Shown here: one piece after another, positions 8,568-19,267 of the stretch
How the letters are laid out: each line of letters starts with the position of its first letter
Numbering within the stretch: position 1 is the first letter of the stretch
Origin: Haplosporangium gracile
Taxonomy: Eukaryota; Mortierellomycota; Mortierellomycetes; Mortierellales; Mortierellaceae
Direction of reading: 5' to 3'
Assembly: GCA_015499985.1 (NCBI GenBank)
Contig: JAAAUF010000292.1
Location: 1 to 30,802, forward strand
DNA: 30,802 bases
Made by a program: the position numbers and the translations under genes
Notes under the pieces: generated by a model
Seen by the model: the letters and a program-made list of their open reading frames with translations, nothing else
Databases searched by the model: none
Told to the model about the DNA's origin: nothing

Positions 8568-10202
8568 ATGTTCCTGCCATGGTTGTTCTTCACTCTTAAC
8601 TTTTTTACCTTGTCCTGGACGTTATGGTGACCACATCTTTCGCGGCAGCGTTGTCACATATTACTCGGCGCAATGGAAACTACGCGCAGAGCATTTGATG
8701 GATTAGCCAGGCCGGTTCTCTGGAGATGGTCAGATCGCTATGAAATTCATTCGGGAAAGTGCCAGGACGACGCTGGTTTGCCCAGTTCGCGACATTCATC
8801 AGAGGTTACGCGTTGGCCGGCATCGTTGTTGGTGCCGAGTCTGCTGCAAATATCGCTGCCGCAGAGGAAAATCCGTCCCTTGAAATGAGGGTATCCATGC
8901 AGTTTATTGAAGACAACGATGTTATGGGACTTCCATCCTGGTCTATTCCTGCCGGTTACACCGCCAGCATGGAGGACTCATTAGTGAGAGTCATGAACAG
9001 CACCAAAGTCAACCAAGGAGCCAGCCCGAGCAAACGATACCGTCTCTGTCTGTCCGAGTACGAGCTTGCCTGCGATCGGCTGGATGCTCGTGTGTATGAC
9101 AATGGAGCACTCATTCTCCCGAACGACGGTTGTGCGATGCTCACTCTTTTGCCGATGACCTCTGCAGATCCTACAAATGCAACGGCTTACATGATCCAGG
9201 GACCCAGGGGTCGAGCCAAAGTTGTCATACCGACACAAGCCGAAGAACACCGTTGGGCAGATGATACTATTGTCTCTGGCATCTCATTGCTCAGCCAAGT
9301 GACACATCCCGGCCAGGAATGTACTACTGCCGATAACAGCTACCATTCCATCAAAGCCACAAGGATGGGCCTCGTTACTTCTCCGACGACAGTTCTTATC
9401 AGGTGCCAGCTCTCATCAGGGGAAATGGCCAGTCTCTCTCTCACCGGTATCCACTTTACTGTACCAAATCAAGGAGAGTTCCACTCCGTCGCATCATCGA
9501 TATTCAAGGACCAGGACGAGTTCGTGTCGGGCATGCAGGATTCGGCCAACAACGGCACTTACCCACCTACCGGCAGATACTCTCGATCAAATCGTTGTTA
9601 TGGAGGTCGAGATCACAGGCACCGAGGTCCGTGCCTTGATATGTAGTGGCAACAGACTGCGTACGACTGACCTCACCCATATTTCATGCGCCTGCACAAT
9701 CGCTAGTGCCCTGATAACTAAACCCCGACCTGTCAACCCAGACATCCTGCTGAGACAGCCTGGCAATACGACTTCTCCTGCAGTTTTCAAGACCCAAGCG
9801 ATTTTTTCATTCTATTACCTTCCCATGGTCTTTACGGACGAACCGTCATTCGCCATCCCCAACATCCCCACCGCATTCACAGTCGCAGCCGCCTACTTTG
9901 CATCCCTTGGTCCGAATTTTATCCTGGACTGAGAAAGATCCATGCCGTACGTCGCCTACGACACTGTCGATATCATCAAGGGCTACAAGATTCCGTGCTG
10001 AATGTTTTGGACAATGGGCGAAGTCGTGGTCGATTGTTTTGTCTTCTGGGGTGCAACGGAGTACTGAGTCGAGGCCAAGTACAAGCGATCGTTGTATTTC
10101 GTGGTTTTCAAGAAGCTAACCGATGGAGAAGAAAACACCGAGCCCCGGCTGCACTAGTTCAGCACCAATGCACATGAGTTTGAAGAGAGACGAATTGCAT
10201 CT
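8568..10202 (+). pseudogene. Pseudogene B': decayed tandem copy of gene B
   Basis: It begins with MFLPW like gene B, in a good context (CACCATG). Lesions relative to B: a one-base deletion near 8607; TGA at 8696-8698 (B has Arg) and 8741-8743 (B has Lys); a frameshift between 9560 and 9582; TGA at 9930-9932 (B has Trp, ILDW), 9999-10001 (B has Gly) and 10065-10067 (B has Trp, EYW); and TAG at 10155-10157 (B has Arg). Between lesions the alignment is continuous, including all six conserved cysteines (ACDRL, NDGC, QECTT, RCQLS, LICSG, SCACT), the ITKPRP motif and ASLGPN. Homology ends with FEERRIAS near 10202, matching the B tail. A stretch of about 290 codons (8759-9646) is still open, so a predictor may call part of it as a gene. 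Confidence 0.92.
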
Positions 10203-10683
10203 GAAAGGAAACACGAAAGGGAGAGAAGAAAGAGCGGTTTTGGGTTTGGTCTTTGACTTCCTGTCAGATTTATGAATCGCTTACTCCTTTTTCTACAACA
10301 TAAAAAATTGATTACCTGTGCGAAAGTGATATGTGAGTAAAAGGCTTCCTGAAAATTCCTCTTAATGCTGTCTCCAATGTGTCTTTGACGTGTGCGTGCG
10401 TGGGGTTTCTCTCTATGCTCGCTATTTTGGTTACTGATGTTTGTCATGTGGGAAGGAACAACACGTAGGCGAGCAGAATAAAAGCTGTCGGAGAAGAAAA
10501 ATTGACAAAAATTCGAAGCAGTAGGAAAAAAATGGAAATGCGAACACGCGTCGAGTTCAAGGGATATGTCTGTATTTGCAACTCGCTTGAATTGACATGG
10601 CATGAGATTTTGACAACAAAGAAAGAACAGAGGAAACACTCATGAAAGGACTAGTATTACAAGTATAGATTACAGCTGCTGTT
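10203..10683. other. Convergent intergenic region between B' and the exonuclease gene
   Basis: No gene is supported. An antisense open frame (10154-10639, minus, 161 aa) overlaps the B' 3' end and is rich in Phe, Ser and Cys with no recognisable domain, which is typical of chance reading of AT-rich DNA. No clear AATAAA was found just downstream of the exonuclease stop. Confidence 0.5.
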
Positions 10684-13600
10684 TTACACCTGTTCGATGG
10701 CCATTAGGGACGCATAGATCTCCAGCAAACACCTTGCATCCGATGCTATTATCACCCAGTAAAAGATCACAAAAGGGTCAATGCGTTGCTTAAACAAATA
10801 GGCTTAAACTCATTTGCTAACATCTCACGCCAATATAGTCGCGTTTCAGTTTACCTGCATAGTTCAGCTGGGAACTGGTGAGCGGCCGCTGCTCCCATTG
10901 ACTGCACTGCTCCGATTTGTCCAATTTATGTCCGCAAAGCCTTGCCAACAGACCTGACAAACCCCCAGGGATCGAGTACATTCCTGGTAGACTCGGAACC
11001 AACGAGCTCCACGCTTCCAGCATACCTGTCATTGCTGCCGCTGCATTCCTTCCATGATTTCTTGCAGGTGCGCTGTTGTTGTTTTTGTTATCAGACTTGT
11101 CGGCGTCGTTGTTGTTGTCTCGAATCTTGAACCAGAGAAACTTCAGATCCACAAAATTCTGCAACCGGTTATGTTGTTCGTGCATCTCCGAGAACGTCCC
11201 CTCCAGCATATCTTGATCTCCATCCCAATCAAACGCTACATGAACAAAGTTTCACAGAAAAAATGTGGATGTTAGCATATTGGCTTCCGCACTGCAACTA
11301 CACAAGATGGGGATATCGTCGCTTGATGCACGCCTTTTCAGCTTACCAAGTTTGAGGATCTCAGGGTTGCGGAAGATAGATCCCAGGATCTGGACAAGCC
11401 TCCGACCACCGTCGACACCCTCCAGGAATGCGATCACATCAACCACAAACACCATCGCGTCGACATCGCTGGCCAACTGAATGACTGCTGTCCGAGGCTC
11501 CTTCTTTTGTAGAGCCTGAAACTCTGGAATGTTGGGCAGCCACTCGGTATCCATCCCCACGATGCGAGATCTCTCTAAAACTGCCGACATGCTTTCGAGT
11601 TGGTGCACCTGTCGAACAAATAGGACCTTAGTTTCGTTCGACAGCCGATACAGGGAGACTGGACCTAGCATTGTAGAAATTATGGTGAAAAAGTGAACAT
11701 TGGCGTTAATAATTTCGTCCGCATCAGTACCCAAGGCAAATACGGCACGCATAATGGTTTCAAGGTTTCACCAGGCGCTGTTGCTGCGGCCAGGGCGGCT
11801 TCCGAAAGAGGTGATCCCGGATGGGTGGCCTTCACGGCCGCAGGGATCGACGATGGTCCACCGTCAGACTCGGCAATCTCCAGGTAGTACTCCATTATGT
11901 CAAGCTTGCTGGCCAAAAACTTCGCCGTGATCAAATCCCGCCTCTCGATGCAATGATGAATCGTCATACGCTGTAAAGTCACAGATCCTCTGGTCATCTC
12001 CAATATCAACGGGACATACCTCCAAGCCGTCGTCAGCAAGTACTCTTTACCCTTCGCACCAAAAACGCTACCTCCCACCTGTGCCGCAGTCTTGTTAGAT
12101 CCCTGTGTCGGGTCGTCGGAAGGAAGACTATTGGCAGATGGAGATGACTGACTCAAGAGTGTAGAGACCGTGCAGAACCGCACAAACGTATCCAAAAACT
12201 TGTAGGAGGGTTGATCCTCCTCCAGGTCAAAGAACAAGATCAGCCCCATCGCCGTCTCCACCAGTCGAGTCTGCACTCTAGCTCTTCCTGCTCCCGGAAT
12301 CGGTGGAACCTCTGCATACTCTGGAGGATCTGACTGACTCATGTCCGCGGTGGCGAGTCCCCAATAATAAAACTGGAACGAAAGTTGATGGTTGATATGC
12401 AACAGAACCTTGCGGCACCGTTCAAGGTCGTTCTCGATGTAGGCGGAGATGATACCCTCCTCGCCCAGTTCCAAAAGTCGTGAGAGCAAAGCCTGCTCAA
12501 CTCCAACGGAAAGACCAATGTTCTTAGAGAGGACAGCGATGCACTCGCGGTACCGACCCTTCTGGAGTAGTTGGTGGGCAAGAAGAGCGCCATAGGTATT
12601 GTTAGACCCACGATTATCCTCCTTCGGTGGCGCCTGTTGTCGAAGAGTCCTGTGCATTTCCATGACATCCAGCGCCACAAAAACTTGGAGCGGGCTCTTG
12701 CCAATCAAGATCTCTTCCTTGAGCTTCTGTCGATGGTGGGGTTGGATCAGACCATCGATATCGTCGTCCTCCTCAGCATCATCCTCTTCCTGTCCGCTGT
12801 CTCCCGAATCCTCTTTCTCATCATCTGCCTCACCTCGGTCCAACGCACTGCAGTCACCCTCTCCATCTCCGTCAGAGGTGTCCTGATAATCCGTTTGCAG
12901 GTGACTGTCAAAAATGTGGATGAGTTCTGTAATGTCGGTCCGAGCAGGCTTCTTCTCCTTGTAGACATCCTCCTTGAATAAAGCGTCCACTCCATCCAGC
13001 TGAGTCAGATTGATATCCAAGAGCCCACCAACCGGTCCCGCCTCGTTGTCTTCATCATCCATGGAGTTTTGTACTGACGTTCGTGTTGAGTTTGTCGTTG
13101 CCTTCAAGATTCGCCACCCTTTGCTGTCAACGGAGCTGTCTGTCGAACCGTTCACAGAAGGAGTCTCCAATCGATCCCATGATGAAAAGTCGATCAGATC
13201 CAATACTGTGGGCTTCAGGGCTTTGGACCCATCAATCTCAGGTGCAACTGCCGAATCGTCCAAAGCAGTTGACAGAGTGCTGACGAATGGCTCGATATTC
13301 GCATGCGGAGACCTTGTCCGCAAAGGGATTTGTCCTGTACTGTCCTCGTCGTCATCCAACACAATCAGATCAAGCTGCTTCCCCTCGACAGCAGCGGATA
13401 CCGATGTATCGTCACTCCCAAAGCCACGATCCCTGTCGTCTTCGTCATCATCACCATCACCTTGATACTCCAGTGGTGATGATCCTGACGAATTATTTCC
13501 GTATTCCTCGATCAGGTCCCGTTGCCATGTCAGAAAACGTCGAAGAGACTCTGCCAGCAGCTCCGACACCAACAGTTCGAATTCCGGGTTGAAGTTCTTG

Positions 13601-14215
13601 AGTCCTGCAACTGTCCCAACTGTGATCAGGGCGTTGATAATGAACTCTGGCGGATCTGGGTGGGTTGAGAGTGCGGATACGATAGTTTCGATCAGAGACT
13701 CGATCTGACGGTGCTCGTACAGTCGCAGATACTCGGCCGGGCTCTTCAAGTACGCCATCAAGCTCTGGGCAAACAAGAACACATTGTTGTCAAAAACGTT
13801 CTTTTCTAATGCTAAAAATGCATAAAGGTAAAAGCCAAATGTAAATAATTGAACAATAGACCTCAGAATTGGTTAATGGTATATTTTTATAACGTGTAAT
13901 CAAATTACCTTTGGTAGGGACGGTTGAGTCTGATCTATCCTTGGTGGTCACCTGTCGCTGCTGGACTCGTGTGTATGGTGGAGGCGGGGGTGTTGGAGCA
14001 TGTGATCGTGGTCTTGGAGAGCCATAATGCACTGCTCCCGAAAAGTGAGGAGGAGGGGCAGTTCCTGGCTTGAATCGACTTGCTTGTGACATATGGGGGA
14101 ATGCAGGCGAAGAAGACCTTGGTGGACCGTTGTATTTATTCCAAGACCAAAGCGTCGATTTTGGGTGAGAGGGTGTGTGTGTAGGTGCTGTTTCGTCCCT
14201 TGTGGTTTTTGTCAT
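10684..14215 (-). CDS. Mut-7/EXD3-like DEDDy 3'-5' exonuclease (1035 aa, five exons)
   Basis: Exons by my reading are 14215-13909, 13811-11772, 11664-11347, 11235-10855 and 10745-10684; introns are 97, 107, 111 and 109 nt with GT-AG ends, and the sum is 3108 nt. The C-terminal domain is a DnaQ-fold 3'-5' exonuclease. Motif I is GMDTEW (D821, E823), the motif II Asp is probably D895 in KLAFDWDGD, and motif III is NYAASDA (Y1014, D1018), so all four acidic residues and the Tyr of the DEDDy type are present. The signature DKSEQCSQWE precedes motif III. About 800 residues lie upstream: a Pro-rich start, a helical region, and acidic low-complexity stretches near 215-235 and 425-455 (estimated). 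The family (C. elegans MUT-7, fly Nibbler, human EXD3) trims RNA 3' ends. The Mut7-C domain of animal EXD3 is absent, because the protein stops just after motif III. The fungal substrate is unknown. Confidence 0.88.
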
Positions 14216-14821
14216 ATCCCGCTAGTCGATTTCTTTCCTGCCAGGAGGAAGAATGACGGAGCGTATTCTTCAACGAGCGTGTTCTCTAGAAAGAGAGAAA
14301 AAGAGAGTGCCAGGCGGACTATCGAGTTGACAAGTTGCGAACAAGTACATGAACAATGAGCAAGTCGATCCATTTCATCCTTCCTTTTGTCACACGCCAT
14401 GGGCATCAGCCTTGCTGACAGTCGAGGTTCCTTGAATGCAAGTAATTGTTGCTATTGTTTCGACTCACGTCTTTTTTTAATTCGTGTGAATGCAGGTGAT
14501 GGGAGGAGAGTGGTGAGAGAGCAGCAGTGTTAGTGGTAGCAGAGAGAAAGAAATACTACGAGAAGAGAGCAAAGAGTGGATGTCAATGGATGCAGAAGGG
14601 AACGGTAAAAGCAGACAAAACAAAAAAATAAAAAGGTGAGGAAGCAAACAAGTCCCATGGTTTGTCGCGTAAGGGGAGAACGTTCAGAAATTCTATACCC
14701 AATGAAATGTGGTGGCGCAAATAGGAAAATTAAAAAAAAGAAAAAGAAAAGGGAGCTCGCCTCAGTCTGCCTTGAGCTACTCAGTCTGCCCCATCGTCTT
14801 GCTCAGCCTCCTTCACGGGCG
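14216..14821. promoter_or_regulatory. Intergenic region upstream of the exonuclease gene
   Basis: These 606 bases lie between the start of the exonuclease gene and the stop of the upstream methyltransferase pseudogene, both on the minus strand, so they should hold the exonuclease promoter and the methyltransferase 3' end. The stretch 14480-14640 is purine-rich on the plus strand (pyrimidine-rich on the coding strand), consistent with a leader. An A-rich run sits near 14730-14752. No other gene is visible. Confidence 0.45.
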
Positions 14822-17800
14822 TTATCCGTCTCCTCTTTCATGCTCCTTGTCCTGGATCATCGCCTCAACCAACATACCTCCTAATGCTGCAGCCAGAGGG
14901 GGCGGCACAGCGTTTCCGATCTGTATCCGCCACCTCAGAGGTGACTGGTTTGCCGGGAAGATAAATGTGTCGGGAAACCCCTGGGCGCGCGCCCGCTCAC
15001 GGGCGGTCGTGACACGACGTTGATTAGGATGAACTATTCCAGGACTCCCCGTCGGATCCGCTGAACTGGTCACTGTATTAAGAAGCCATCAAAATCCAGT
15101 CTCGAACCCTTGCCTCCGAAACGCGCCTTGGACGCCATGTCAAACTTGTAAATGCTCTCGACGGTTGAGGGCTGGGGGAACTCGGTGATGTGATTCCTAA
15201 TTCGGGCATTCCTGGAGACTTGGTATCTCAGTTTCCTTTGGTATTCACATTGTGGTGCCGTGCGGTACCGCGTGATTTTTCTGAGCTGAGTTCTTTCGTC
15301 ACTACGAAGTCTTCTGTCCGTCTCGTCCTCCCATTCCTTGAACCCTATCCTGTTACTATCCTTCTTGAGAGAGTTCACTCGCACAAAGCCGCTTGCCTTG
15401 TTGATTTTGACGTTTCCCGTCTCGATCTCAACGTCTTCAGGGCGAATGTATTCAAATCCAGGTAGATCTGAGAGAGCATCGCGAACGGTGACCATAGGGT
15501 CGGGGGCTTGGTACTGGCGGCGACCAAAATAATGAAGTGCCTCATGATTGTTATACTCAAGAGTCACGGGAGCATCAAATATGCCAGAAATGGCAGAGCT
15601 GAAGGTTGTCGTTGGGAGAGGGAAGGTCGGGAGTGTGTACCCAAGTTTGGCAGCCCACACAAAGAATCTGTAGCGACTTTGTGGGACTCCAAAGTGGCTA
15701 GCCTGCAACATTCCTATCCTGCACTGGTACCTACGACATTGATAAAACACAGCATCTACTCTCTTGAATTAGATATTATGGCCTAAACAACAAGATGCTG
15801 AAGTGAGCATCATCCAAGCTACCCAAATGTAACCCGACAACTCACTGAACCTTATCCGAGTCCCTCAAGCAACGCATTACGAACTTGACGAATGTCTTGT
15901 GCTCTGCAGCATGGTCACCGATCTCCGTAAAGCCCTTCACGTTTTCCAACAGGAGGTAGCGTGGTCGGTAAAAGTCGACGTATGCCATTGCTGTTGCCAC
16001 AAGCGAGTTCTTGGAGTCGTTCCGATTCGACCTCCCAGTGGCAGCTGTAAATCCTTGACTATTATTTCATACAGCATATGGTTAATGCCAAATTGGCTGG
16101 GCTATTATTAAAGTTCGTAAAGCTAAAGTTTCATAGAATCCGCGGGTTCTCTTACCACGGGGGGCCACAATAGATGAGGTCGACTTCGCCCGGGAGTGGC
16201 ATTATGGGATTCAAGGGAACCATTTTGTTGTTGTCGAGTCCAGTGGCCTGACCTCCGTCTCCTCTCTGCGCCTGTAAGATAGCCTGCTTGAGCAGAAAAC
16301 CTGCATTGTTGTTAAGCACATCGACACTAGGAAAGTTATACCTATAATAGCGAGGTAAGAGGAGAGTGTCGTCATTAAAGTATTGCTCGACGTCAGATGC
16401 CACCTGTACTTGCGCCCTCAAATCGCTCACAAGAAGAGTAATGTTGTACCTGAAGGTAGCAGCAGCATCTTTGTCAATTTCAATGGAGTACTCGGTTTCA
16501 ACCATCCCACACTGTTTCAGGCCAAGACTCATTCCTCCGCAGCCCGCGAAAATGTCCATAGCACGGAATTTTGGCTCAGTCTTGCGAAGTTGGTTCCTCC
16601 TGGCTTCTTCTTGGATCCACCACTTCTCACATGCAAGACAATCCTGAGGCATCTTCACCGGGGTGCGCTGGCCATCGAAGTTCCCTTTTTCATCGTGGAT
16701 TCGGCAAAGTCGCTCACGAGATGCTCGCAGAGTAGGTTTTCTCAAATCCGACTTTCCTGAACCCAGTGCTGGCACGAAGTAGTAGTCCATGAACCAGAAG
16801 CTGTCTGGTTGTTCCTTATACGAGTTGATCTCCTGCCCTTCAGTGCACAATTGGAGCTGGTACGCACCGCTTTTTTCCTCTACCTCCTTCGCTTCGGGAA
16901 TGAAACGGACTCGGCACGTCGCTTCCAAATCCTCGAGTGGTACCTCCTTCTCTACATCCGTCAATACTAGCCGCCTACAGTCCTTGAATACGTATTGCTG
17001 AAGGCGGTTGTCGAGTACTGAGATAGGTGGATTCTCGTCCAGGAATTCGTCATGTCATAAAAGAAGCCTGACTGTCGCCTTCGTGATCGTCTCTTTGGAG
17101 TGGGAGCTGGAGTCCGAGTGTAACTTGGTGATTTGTCCGATGCCTAATGGCTTGTACTCCATCACTTGACTGTCCACCAAGCACACAAAGTCGTGGAGAT
17201 GGTATGTGTTCTACTTGTCTTCGGTGGCCTTGCGATGCCTGCGATCACAGCAGATGCATGTTTCGAGGAGATCCTGTTGTTTTCCACTCTCATATTCGGT
17301 AGCATCCTCAAAGCGGCAGAGCTTGGGATCATACCAGTATCTGTGCACAAGTCACAATAATGGTAATAACTAACAATTAGAATCTGAGGTAGCAATTAGG
17401 TCCTGCATGCGCATTGCCGTCTTGTACAACGATCAATACAAGACATCTACCGGTAGAAGTAAATATCCTCTTCCTCGAGTTCTGCGGTAGACTCGATCCG
17501 CCGGAGCCTAAACTTGCCCATTACAGACTCTAGGTGAATCCAGTCACAGTTGTCCAGCAAGAAAAGCTCCTGCCAGCTCGACTGCTCCATCAGAATGGTC
17601 TGCCACCCTGGTGAAAAATATCGTACATTCTTGTGGTCTTCCTCCTCGTAAAAGTACATCACCTGGCCGAACCATGTTCCCTTGGCTTCGAGTTTCCCTC
17701 TGAATTCGTCGTCCGATCCTTCCAGAGTATCATCATCGTCATCCGGATAGAGGCACTCGTCGCCGCGCTTTTTGCGGACACTTCGTCTGAGTCGACTCAA

Positions 17801-18139
17801 GACTTCGTTCTCACCACCGGTATGAATCTTCATATCACTGCTCATCGTATTTTCGTCGTCGGCTTTAACTTGATCAGCATCTATGCCCCGATCCTTCATC
17901 TCAGCCCCAACGCCGTTCTCGCAGCCTTCCCTGATGAACACGTACTCTCCCACTTTGATGATCTCGCCGTCGATCAAGGCAGCCTCATAGAAGACTCTCT
18001 TCGTTTTGGTCCCCTCATCATCCTTCTCACCGAGAGCAGGACCAAGCCATTCAACAGATTCGGTCAAATCCTTGAAGTTATCGGGTTCCCTCTGTTGAAA
18101 CAGCCTCTCGGTCTCTTCGTACCCCTCACTAGTAGCCCT
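14822..18139 (-). pseudogene. DNMT1: DNMT1-like DNA cytosine-5 methyltransferase, broken by two stops and a frameshift
   Basis: Reconstructed exons are 18139-17451, 17340-16450, 16341-16156, 16058-15846 and 15730-14822; introns are 110, 108, 97 and 115 nt. Order: BAH1 (VEWLGPAL to IYFYRYWYDP), a CICC Cys cluster, BAH2 (HDFVCLVD, IGQITKLH, ATVRLLL), then the catalytic domain. Its motifs are I (DIFAGCGG), IV (GPPCQGF, the catalytic Cys codon split TG|T by an intron), VI (LLENVKGF), VIII (FGVPQSRYRFF), IX (RERARAQGFPD) and X (QIGNAVPPP). Lesions: in-frame TAG at 17213-17211 and TGA at 17057-17055 around BAH2, and one missing base near 15080 between LDFDGF and NTVTSS, so motifs IX-X are out of frame. 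The exon sum is one base short of a multiple of three. Family enzymes maintain 5mC at CpG in the nucleus. No replication-foci domain is seen upstream of BAH1, so the 5' end is lost or unrecognised. An assembly error cannot be excluded, but three independent errors are unlikely. Confidence 0.85.
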
Positions 18140-18318
18140 CTAACGTAGTGGGCATCGACATGTGTGACTTTGGCTCACTGGAAGAAGGGAAGTAAGGAGA
18201 GGAAGAGGGGACCTGGTGCCTGATAAGTAACTCTATCCGAGGTGTGATAGCCTCTTTGAGTGCTGGCGGTGACGATCGTCGAGGTGTAGGGGACTGCAGC
18301 TTTGTTGGTGTCGCTTTA

Positions 18319-18446
18319 TTCTTGTTGTTCTTATTGTTTTTGTTGTACTTGTTGTTTTTGTTTTTGCTGTTGTTGTTGTTGTTTTTGTTTTTGTTTTTTT
18401 TGTTGTTGTTGTTGTTGTTGTTGTTGCTTTTGACGTTGTTTTTGCT
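18319..18446. repeat. (TTG/CAA)n-rich tract, upstream of the methyltransferase exons
   Basis: Imperfect TTG and TTTTTG units run on the plus strand, which is CAA and AAC on the coding strand of the methyltransferase. In one minus-strand frame it reads as poly-Asn with Lys, in another as poly-Gln, in the third as poly-Thr, so coding status cannot be read from composition. Confidence 0.9.
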
Positions 18447-18918
18447 GAGGTTGCGGTGAGGGTGAGTAGACGTAGGTGACGGGCTGGAAGTAGGAATGTT
18501 TCGTTGTCCTTGCCGCCACGTACCGGTGAGTACAAGATTTGTCGTAAGGTTGTGTGGGGTAATGCGGCGGGACCGTCGGCGCAGGGACGATCGTCGTTGT
18601 GTGCCCATATCTTCGTAGTTCTGAAGAAGTGCTGTGAAGTTGCGAAGGATACGTGTTGGTGTGTAATTATTGTTACTATTGCTGATATTATGAAGAAGGT
18701 ATGGCCTCTGTTCTTAGAACTAGCAGCAGAGGGTTTGGATAAGAGTTTGTTGTTGTTGCTACTGTTGCCTGCGTGAAGGGCAAGAAGTACGTGACGTGAT
18801 TTTGCTTCAGGGATGCAAGAGAGCGACTAAAGGCAAAGGAGAAAGCAAATAGCGGAAACAAACACGCTGTTAAGCTTGTTGTTGAGAGTGAAGAGTGGAG
18901 AGAGGGTGGAGTGTAGTG

Positions 18919-19001
18919 CTGCTGTTATTGTTGTTGTTGTTGACTGCAAAGTATGAGGTTGTAGAGGTGTGTACGGAGAGCAACGGTGAGGGTGTTTGCC
19001 G

Positions 19002-19033
<32 letters not shown>

Positions 19034-19075
19034 GCAGGAGGAAGAGGAGGAGGAGGAGGATGAGGAGGGGGGGGG
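18919..19075. repeat. (TTG)n tracts followed by a GGA-rich tract
   Basis: A short (TTG)n run at 18919-18943 and a purer (GTT)n run at 19001-19034 are followed at once by GAGGAGGA-type repeats and a G run to about 19077. The tract lies downstream of the RanBPM stop and upstream of the methyltransferase. Confidence 0.9.
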
Positions 19076-19267
19076 GAATGAAAGTTGTTTTGTGTTTGCC
19101 ACAACAAAGTACAACAGAAAGACAAAATCAAAACTGTAGGTTTTGAGGAAATCAAATCGAAAGCTGACACATGACCAATCAAATATCTCAGTTAGTCTGC
19201 TCTAGAAAAAGCTTGTCTTTTTTTTGTTTTTCGCGTTTTATCTTCTGCTTCCATTGGAAGATAATAA

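Larger units (their letters stand above)
18140..19267. other. Repeat-rich gap between the methyltransferase and the RanBPM gene
   Basis: This 1.1-kb interval would hold the 5' end and promoter of the methyltransferase. An Asn-rich open frame on the minus strand (18129-18608) abuts the BAH1 exon in another frame, ending TLEGY just before a TAG. It could be a low-complexity N-terminus cut off by a further frameshift or intron, or just a translated CAA repeat. Two (TTG/CAA)n tracts and a GGA-rich tract are present. No RFD or CXXC motif was found in any frame. An ATTGG (inverted CCAAT) lies near 19174-19178 when read on the minus strand. Confidence 0.45.

Noticed and set aside
6258..10067. TGA read as Trp (alternative code)
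   Set aside because: B, the exonuclease, the GID1-like gene and SKI3 use no in-frame TGA as Trp, and A' and B' also carry frameshifts and a TAG.
10154..10639. 161-aa open frame on the minus strand
   Set aside because: It is antisense to the B' tail, has no domain and skewed composition, and is absent downstream of B.
15070..15120. A 35-base intron that would repair the methyltransferase frame near 15080
   Set aside because: GT and AG happen to be in phase, but the length is a third of every other intron here and it would delete the conserved LDFDGF segment.
17019..17340. A longer intron that would remove both in-frame stops of the methyltransferase
   Set aside because: It would delete the Cys cluster and most of BAH2, whose coding sequence is plainly conserved on both sides of each stop.
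18129..18608. Asn-rich 159-aa open frame as a separate gene
   Set aside because: It is mostly translated CAA repeat; at best it is the damaged N-terminus of the methyltransferase.
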